NCBI GenBank assembly: GCA_014058105.1
Contig: JACGCM010001272.1
Location: 2,728,001 to 2,792,000, forward strand
Length of the DNA stretch: 64,000 nt
Direction: 5' to 3'
Source: Kingdonia uniflora
Lineage: Eukaryota > Streptophyta > Magnoliopsida > Ranunculales > Circaeasteraceae
Shown here: piece after piece, positions 57,401-64,000 of the stretch
Layout: every line of letters begins with the position of its first letter
How positions within the stretch are numbered: the stretch's first letter is position 1
Notes under the pieces: model-generated
Database searches by the model: none
The model's input: the letters and a program-made list of their open reading frames with translations, nothing else
Told to the model about the DNA's origin: nothing
Translations under genes and position numbers: made by a program

Positions 57401-60400
57401 ATTGTGAAATATGTGGTCGAAAGGGTCATATTGCGTCTTATTGTTGATTTGTTGGACCCTATCAACCATATGCTCGACTATCAAATGGGCAAATATATAA
57501 CTCAAATGTGATTTCTACTAATGTAAAAAGTGAGAATTTGTCTAGATGGCTTGCACAGGAAACCTCAGCTCGAAGGATTCTTTAAACCATTAATATGGGT
57601 GCGGAAGAATGATTTGGCACCTCAGATAAGGTACAATGTTGCACTAACTGCTTTGACTGCCTTCAAGTCCGTTCAGTGGTATATGGACAGTGGATGTTCT
57701 CGCCATATGACTGGTGATGAGTCCAAATGGAGTCACCTAAAGGATATTCAGGGTGGCGATGTTATTTTTGGTGATGGGAGCATATCTCCTGTGGTGGGAA
57801 AGGGAAAGGCTGAAGGACTTGGTACTCCAACGATAGATAATGTTATTTTGGTTAAGGGGTTGAAAGCAAATCTTCTCAGTGTCAATCAGTTATATGATAC
57901 AGATCACACTGTTATATTTTCTAAAGGAGGTTGTGATGTATTAAATTCCCAAGGACAACGTGTGATGTATGTTGCTAGAATTGCTGACAATTGCTATACT
58001 GTTCAACAAAAAGCTCTACTGTGTAACAAAGCTAAACTGACGAGAAAAGAGCTTATCAGGGGAATTCTAAAGTTGGAAAGATTCACTAATGTTGTGTGTG
58101 GTCCGTGTCAAATTGATAAGCAAATCAATAGTTCTCACAAGAAGGCCAACAATATTGCTACTACACGGGTTCTTGAGCTAATACAAATGGATTTGATGGG
58201 TCCAATGAGAACTACATCTTTGAGTGGTAAACGATACATTTTGGTAATGATGGATAATTTCTCTCATTATACTTGGATATCCCTTCGGATAGAGAAGTCT
58301 AATACATTTGAGGAATTTTATACTATATCGCTCCAAATTCAAAATGATAGATTCTTCTATCAACAAAATTCGAAGTGATCGTGGAGGTGAGTTTAAGGAT
58401 ACTAGAGTGATATTGGATGTGAGTTTAAGGATATTGGAGTGATCGTTTACTGCACTTCCAACGGGATTAAACATGAATTCTTTGCTCAAATCACGCCACA
58501 ACAAAATGGGGTTGCAGAACGAAAGAATAGAATTCTTCAAGAAACGGGACGGGTCTTACTTCGCAGCAAGGATCTTCTTACACACTTCTGGGGGGAGGCC
58601 ATTCATACCGCGTGCTATATTATCAATAGGGTGTATCTTCGTCCACTCACATTAAACGCTCCCTATGAACTTTGGTTTGGAAAGAAGCCAAATTTAAATT
58701 ATTTTTGGGAGTAAATGTTTTATCTTTCAAGATCGAGAAAGTATTGGAAAATTTAACTCTCGAAGTGATGAAGGTATTTTATTGGGCTATTCAACAAATA
58801 GTAGAGCTTTTCGGGTCAATAGTTCTATGACCAAAGTGATAATGGAGTCATGTAATGTGATTGTGGATGATACTTGCACTATTGGCTCTGTAGATGTTGG
58901 AGAAGATGATGTTACAGCGGAAAATCTGGAAACTTCGACTAGTGAGATTATTGACATGACCCTTACATCCAATGTTATTTCTCCTTTGTCTACTCCACCA
59001 CCCTCTCCTCCTCCACCTCCTCCAGTTCCTAGTGTACCACAACCCGGATGATATCAAGTTTGCAAGGATCACTCACATGCTGATATCATCCAAGAATGTT
59101 AGTTCTCATGTTCAAACTAGAAGCCAAAACCATGAAACGGTGAATTGTGTTTGCTATGTTTCTATGATCGAACCCACAACTGTCAAGGAAGCTCTCTCAG
59201 ATGAATATTGGCTTCATGCAATGCAGGATGAGCTTTGCCAGTTTCGACGTCAAGATGTGTAGGATTTGGTTCCACGTCCTTCTAGTACGAATGTAATTGG
59301 GACTAAATGGATCTACAAGAACAAGCTTGATGAACTTGAGAACGTCATTCGAAGCAAAGCTAGGTTGGTTGCCCAAGGGTATAATCAAGTCAAATGGGTT
59401 GATGTTGCTGAAACTTTTGCTCCTACTGCAAAGATTGAGTTTATTCGCATACTTCTAGCCCTTGCTTGTAATCAAAGGTTCAAGCTATATCAAATGGATG
59501 TGAAGAGTGTTTTTCTAAACGGGCTCCTTGAGGAAGAAGTGTATGTAGCACAACCAAAAGGGTTTGAGGATACTCATCATCATAATCACATTTTCTACTT
59601 GAAAAAGGCTTTTTATGGTTTGAAGCAAGCTCCTCGAGCATGGTATGAGCGGCTTTCCAATTTTCTCTTGGGAAAAGGATTTGTTTGAGGTGCAGTTGAT
59701 AAAACGTTGTTTATACAACCTAAGGGAGGCACGGTGCTCGTTGCTCGTTGCTCAGGTATATGTAGATGATATTTGTGTTTGGTTCTACTTCAAATTCACT
59801 AACCACTTCTTTTACAGATTTAATTTAAAAGTAAATTTGAAATGAGTATGGTTGGGAAACTAACTTACTTCTTAGATCTCCAAATACGTCAATTGGAAAA
59901 AGGGATGTTTATCTCTCAATCCACGTAAGCAAGGGATCTTGTGAAGAAGTTTGGTCTTCCTTATGCAAAGCATGCTCGAACACCCATGAATACAACGACA
60001 AAGCTAAGTAAGGACACGGCAGGTAAGGATGTTAATCAAAAAATGTATAGAAGTATGATAGGTAGTTTACTTTATCTTACTACTACTCGTCCTGATATTA
60101 TGTTTAGTGTTTGCATTTTTGCTCATTATCAAGGTAGTCCTAAAGAGTCTCATTTACAGGTTGTTAAGCATATTATTCGTTATGTATGTGGGACTTTCGA
60201 TTTTGGTTTATTGTACTCACATGACACAACATCCGAGGTTATTGGTTATTGGTTATTCAGATTTAGATTGAGCAGGTAATGCAGATGATAGGAAAAGTAC
60301 TTCGGGAGGATGTTACTATATTGGGAATAATCTTGTTGTCTGGCAAAGCAAGAAGCAAAACTGTATCTCTCAATCCACAGCGGAGGCGGAGTATATAGCT

Positions 60401-63400
60401 GCAGGGAGTTGTTGCACTCAATTCATTTGGATGAAACAAATGTTGCATGATTATGGAATAGACTAGGGGACGATATCAGTCTTTTGTGATAATACGAGTA
60501 CGATAATCATTTCAAAGAACCCTGAACAACATTCCAGAACCAAGCACATCGACATTCGCTTTCATTATATTTGTGATCTCGTTGAATGAAAGATCGTTAT
60601 TATTAAGTATATCCCCACAGAGAGTCAATTAGCCAATTTTTCACAAAGCCGTTAGATGCTTTAAGGTTTGAACTTCTAAGACAGTCAATAGGTGTTTGCT
60701 CCATTGATTAGGTATGTTTTTTACTTCATCTATGCACTACATTTTTGCTTAATAATCACCTTGATATACGTTTTCTCATATGTGATTTGTGCTTCAGTGT
60801 TAGGAAAATTCAGTATGATCTTACTTAGAACATTTTTTTCCCACGACAGTCAACTAGTCTCATATTTAGATGGATAGACGATCATTGACAAAAATACTTG
60901 AGGATACCTGTAGAGACTTCGTACCTAATGTTATGTGAGGATCTGACCTTTTTATAAGCTTCGAGTGTTATGACATTAATTATTTCTAACAAATCTCCTC
61001 GTCGTTTTTGATCTCATTTCGTTTACTTTACTCAATTGACAATGGAGACATCAAAGTCAAGTTATACTAGTAGAGCGTTCCCTATTTTTGATTCGAGGCA
61101 GAAAAAAACGGCTGTGTAAAACCGAAGACATGATTATAGACATTTGTATTTTTACCGATTTTTGGTCTTCGTTCACTATACCCAAAGTTTTATCTGTTTG
61201 CAGCCCCTTGTGCCTTAAAATATGTCATTCATTTTCTACCTAAATCCTTTTTATTTTACCCGTTTGTTCTGAGACTTTTCAGTATAAAAAAATAAAAACA
61301 TGAGTGTAATCATGTGTGTGTGTGTTTTTTTTGTGAAGATGAATATAAGAGTAGAGTATTCCTAATGTTTATGCTAATACATCGATCAAAGTCTTGCTAG
61401 AATATTATTTTTTAAAAGGAGGAAATATTTTATTCGATATGTACTCAATAAGGAGAAAGAATGACGGGAGGTGAACTAAATGCGAAGAAATAGGGGGAGA
61501 AAGTATAACTTTAGTCTCAGAATGCTAGCAAAACACCTACTCCATCATGTCTCTTCTCTTGCCTACATTATAACTTATTCAAGACCAGTTTGATCTTGAG
61601 TTAAGTACAGTCAGTTTAGTGGAGATGAGAGATAGGGAGTTAACTTGACACCATTAATGACAATTGGTTTCATGTCCATGAGATCGTCCAGTTCACAGTG
61701 CGCCGCTTATTTGATAAAATATGAATCTCTCTTTGCATATTGTTCATATTCATATTTCACACAAAGTGTTTGCTAGTCAATTCTTAGTGATTTTGAGTGA
61801 CCATCATGAGAAGCCTAAGTTGAAACAACTTTCCAACATAGTTATTTGTTTATGATTGCTCATTTTGTTAACTGCATGTTTCTGTTTTAGTTTGACTGTG
61901 CACACTCGCACACACACTGAGTAGGTTCTTATACTGACTTGCTATAACACTGAAGAAATTTCCTATCTGACATTCTTATACATTGTGATTTCTCTTTTCT
62001 GTGGAGTATACGAGGGAGTTGTTAATATTTTGATCTTTTTCTTTCACTCCTGAGTTTTTGTTTCTCTTGAAAAGAAAAAAAAAATGACTTGGTTTTTGTT
62101 TTTGTTTTTGTTTTTTTTTATTGGGTGTGCAGTCAAAACTGTTTTTGTTCGAATACACCTTCTGTGTATTCGAATAAACTTCATCGTGTTCGAATAAACT
62201 CCTTTGTATTCGAATACATTACTTAGATAAGTGTTTATTCAAACAGACGAGAAGGCTCTATATGAATATGTTTCGTTATTTTGTTTGTTGTTGTCACTAG
62301 ATAATTGAATCAACTTGAATTAGGCTAGAGTTAGACCTTTAACTCAAAGATTTTCGGACCTATTAATTTTGACCTAAATTAATCGAAATTGATTAATCTC
62401 AAGTAATTAGAAATTTCATTTTTGACACATAGAACATACCCATCTTGCAGTTATCCGTTCCTTCATCTCCCTTTTTGATTCGATGGGGCGTCTCCCTGTT
62501 ATTAATTCCACAAGTAGAACTCCGAAGGAATAAACATCACTCTTTTCAGTCAACTGATACGTTCTCAAGTACTCTGGGTCTAAATACCCGGCAGTTCCTT
62601 TGACTTGAGTAGATATATGAGTTGCTCCTGAATCAGTATCCGCAGCCAAACGTGCAAACCCAAAATCAGCCACTTTCGCTCGGAAATTCTCAGTTAGGAG
62701 GATGTTTGAAGATTTAATGTCTCTATGTATAATAGGATGGTCTGCAAGGCAAAGAGTCTCATCAGTTATCGCTTTCATTTAACAAATTCGGCAGATTTTT
62801 CAAGTTATGTAGATAACAAAATAAACGCCCTGCTTAGAATGCTAGGGGAAATTCACGACACGATATTTCCGACTGGACTGTAATCTTCTAAAGACCGAGG
62901 CCGGAAGGAGAAACTGGGGTGCACATTTTGACTGGCATTGTTACATTAAAACTAATTACCTGTATACATATGGAGATAGGTAACCGCATGAGCAACATCA
63001 ATGGCAATATCCAGCCGAGCGGCCAAGTCAAGAATCTCTCCATTTAGGCCTGCATCAAGTCATTTATCAAGTTTCATGCACTAAGGTAAATTGGAACAAT
63101 ATAAGAGCTGTAAGAAACAAGTAATTTTTAGTCTTAAACTCACAATCCAAGTGTTCCCTGAGGGTTCCGTTAGGTACGTACTCAACAACGACTATTCTTT
63201 CATCTTCATATTCTAAATAACCAAACAGCCTAACCAAATTCAAATGTTCGACTCGAGCCAACATCTGAATCTCACTTTGGTACTCCACACTCAAATGCTT
63301 ATCATATAAATTCTGCAAAAAAATATAACAAAACCCGCAAACCCAATCAGACCCCAATATATATTATCTTATGTATGTAGCTAACAATAAAATCAAGATT

Positions 63401-64000
63401 CCAACCTTTTTTGCACGTTTGATTGCAACAACAGTTCCATCTTGGAGCTTCCCCTTATAGACTGTCCCAAATCCACCTTGCCCAATCTTGAAGGAGGGTG
63501 AGAAGTTCTTGGTAGCCTTGTGGATCTCTGCTAAAGTGAATTTCACGTGACCGGGCTCTATACTCTGAGTTGAATTTTGCGAACCAGAATATAATCCGTG
63601 TCTCGATCTATGCATGTTTCCACTTGAAGCACTTGACGATACATCCGACATAACTACGATACAACTCAATAGTTCACTTTATAACACAAATTAATGAAAA
63701 AAAACTTAATGTGATCAAAGCGGTCCTCAATTAGGCCATTTCTTCCCTAATTTTTCTTTTAAAATATAAAAATCCGTAGATCCAAGATTTTGCAAACTAA
63801 ATATAAATAACAATACTCGCGTTAATATTTAGTCATTGACCATAAGTGTTCTTGCAATGAACTGATCAGAATCGTGAGATTAAGATATATTTACCAGAAT
63901 TAGTAGGTCTGAATTCATCGAAAGCCCGTGAATCTGTCGAAGACTGGGTCTCTGGTGGAGTAAAGCACGAGCCTAGCGCTCCAACAACGTATTTAGCTGC
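54455..64000 (-). CDS. Calmodulin-binding receptor-like cytoplasmic kinase (CRCK1-like), partial
   Basis: Minus-strand exons: 63895-64000 (runs off the edge), 63406-63653, 63144-63312, 62960-63049, 62440-62741, 54455-54718. Phases join without a break. The kinase has [14 protein letters not shown] (ATP Lys), the Glu-bearing helix [66 protein letters not shown] and [19 protein letters not shown], then the C-lobe [18 protein letters not shown] and [12 protein letters not shown], ending IREE. All catalytic motifs are intact. CRCK proteins are Ser/Thr kinases that bind calmodulin and act in stress signalling. The last intron is 7,721 bases because of a copia insertion. The N-terminus lies outside the window. 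Confidence 0.92.
55651..55771 (+). repeat. 5' LTR end of the copia in the CRCK intron
   Basis: Shares TAGATAATTGAATCAACTTG, the following TAGGCTAG and GTTAGACCTTTAA segments, and TTAAGTAATTAGAAATTT with 62,279-62,418. Confidence 0.85.
55774..55785 (+). other. Primer-binding site (initiator Met tRNA)
   Basis: TGGTATCAGAGC, complementary to the 3' end of plant initiator Met tRNA, lies two bases after the LTR end. Confidence 0.85.
55845..56825 (+). pseudogene. Copia gag, interrupted
   Basis: Starts with [20 protein letters not shown], has a TGA where Trp is expected after YPY, and more stops near 56,051 and 56,245. The UBN2-type gag core continues ([35 protein letters not shown]) to a zinc knuckle [13 protein letters not shown] near 56,762-56,800. 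Gag would form the virus-like particle of the element. Confidence 0.8.
56836..60712 (+). pseudogene. Copia polyprotein remnant (protease to RNase H)
   Basis: A long acidic segment (56,836-57,400) ends in a second zinc knuckle [14 protein letters not shown] near 57,404-57,446. The protease follows with [18 protein letters not shown]. Then come GAG-pre-integrase and integrase ([40 protein letters not shown]), RT ([54 protein letters not shown]) and RNase H ([51 protein letters not shown]), ending near 60,712. Multiple frameshifts and stops (about 57,447, 58,376, 59,262, 59,686, 60,463) break it. Confidence 0.88.
60713..62278 (+). other. Post-pol region of copia
   Basis: About 1.5 kb without a coding frame follows RNase H. 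It contains the purine tract GGGGGAGAAAG (about 61,490) and, from about 62,140, TTCGAATA-type repeats that also occur in the 5' LTR region (55,080-55,210). No envelope-like gene was seen. Confidence 0.5.
62279..62418 (+). repeat. 3' LTR end of copia
   Basis: Counterpart of 55,651-55,771, with an extra segment of about 20 bases after CTCAAAGA; ends in CA. Confidence 0.82.

Larger units (their letters stand above)
54850..62418 (+). mobile_element. Ty1/copia element in the last CRCK intron
   Basis: A primer-binding site TGGTATCAGAGC (55,774-55,785) follows an LTR end at 55,771. The same LTR end recurs at 62,279-62,418. Between them are gag with two zinc knuckles and protease, integrase, RT and RNase H in copia order, then about 1.2 kb of non-coding 3' region with a GGGGGAGAAAG tract near 61,488. 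The left LTR start is uncertain (about 54,850). TTCGAATA-type repeats occur in both LTR regions, but the LTRs no longer align over their full length. The right end lies 21 bases from the exon donor. Many stops mark it as dead. Confidence 0.82.

Noticed and set aside
60713..62278. Envelope-like third gene of a SIRE-type copia
   Set aside because: No open frame longer than about 60 residues and no membrane-protein pattern could be read on the plus strand.

Overview
The window is nuclear DNA of a flowering plant, probably a eudicot. It is AT-rich, its genes have many GT-AG introns, and it holds plant-specific families (FAR1-related, GIF, plant mobile domain, CDPK, calmodulin-binding receptor-like kinase) with plant transposons of nearly every class. 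No bacterial operons, CRISPR arrays, rRNA or tRNA genes were seen. Everything was read by eye, so family names rest on remembered motifs and no database search was run.

Positions 1-44,330 are almost entirely nested transposable elements. The oldest layer appears to be two related minus-strand transposon-type genes (called A and B here; DUF1985-like by motif). Gene A runs in pieces from 22,754 down to the left edge. It is broken by a non-autonomous hAT that carries part of an ALG6 gene (20,391-22,727), a block of gene fragments (MutS2, ALDH3, GIF, FRS; 14,486-19,990), a MULE coding for a FAR1-MULE-SWIM-OTU protein (9,434-13,953, with a small Helitron in its first intron), two TTA-flanked MITEs, and a PIF/Harbinger element (1,239-7,099). 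The Harbinger holds three decayed genes: a plant mobile domain protein, the DDE transposase and the Myb-like partner. Gene B is split between 24,768-25,330 and 41,090-41,504 by what looks like one Helitron (25,338-40,929). That Helitron carries same-strand fragments of isoleucyl-tRNA synthetase, XPG/UVH3, a calcium-dependent protein kinase and RMD5, and a Ty1/copia element has inserted into it. Two LINE relics (23,520-24,748 and 42,300-43,790) lie in the same zone.

Positions 44,330-64,000 hold the two genes that look functional, in convergent orientation. The first is a 14-exon gene for an 812-residue TMEM8-like membrane protein (44,536-53,558, plus strand); its frame closes across every splice site. 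The second is a calmodulin-binding receptor-like cytoplasmic kinase (54,455 to beyond the right edge, minus strand) with all kinase motifs intact. Both carry transposons without coding damage: a hAT MITE just upstream of the TMEM8 TATA box, a solo-LTR-like insert and an internally deleted copia in TMEM8 introns, and a copia of about 7.6 kb in one kinase intron.

The most unusual points are the Harbinger element with a plant mobile domain gene, the Helitron with four gene fragments lying inside a transposon gene, the hAT carrying ALG6 exons, and the MULE transposase fused to an OTU protease domain.
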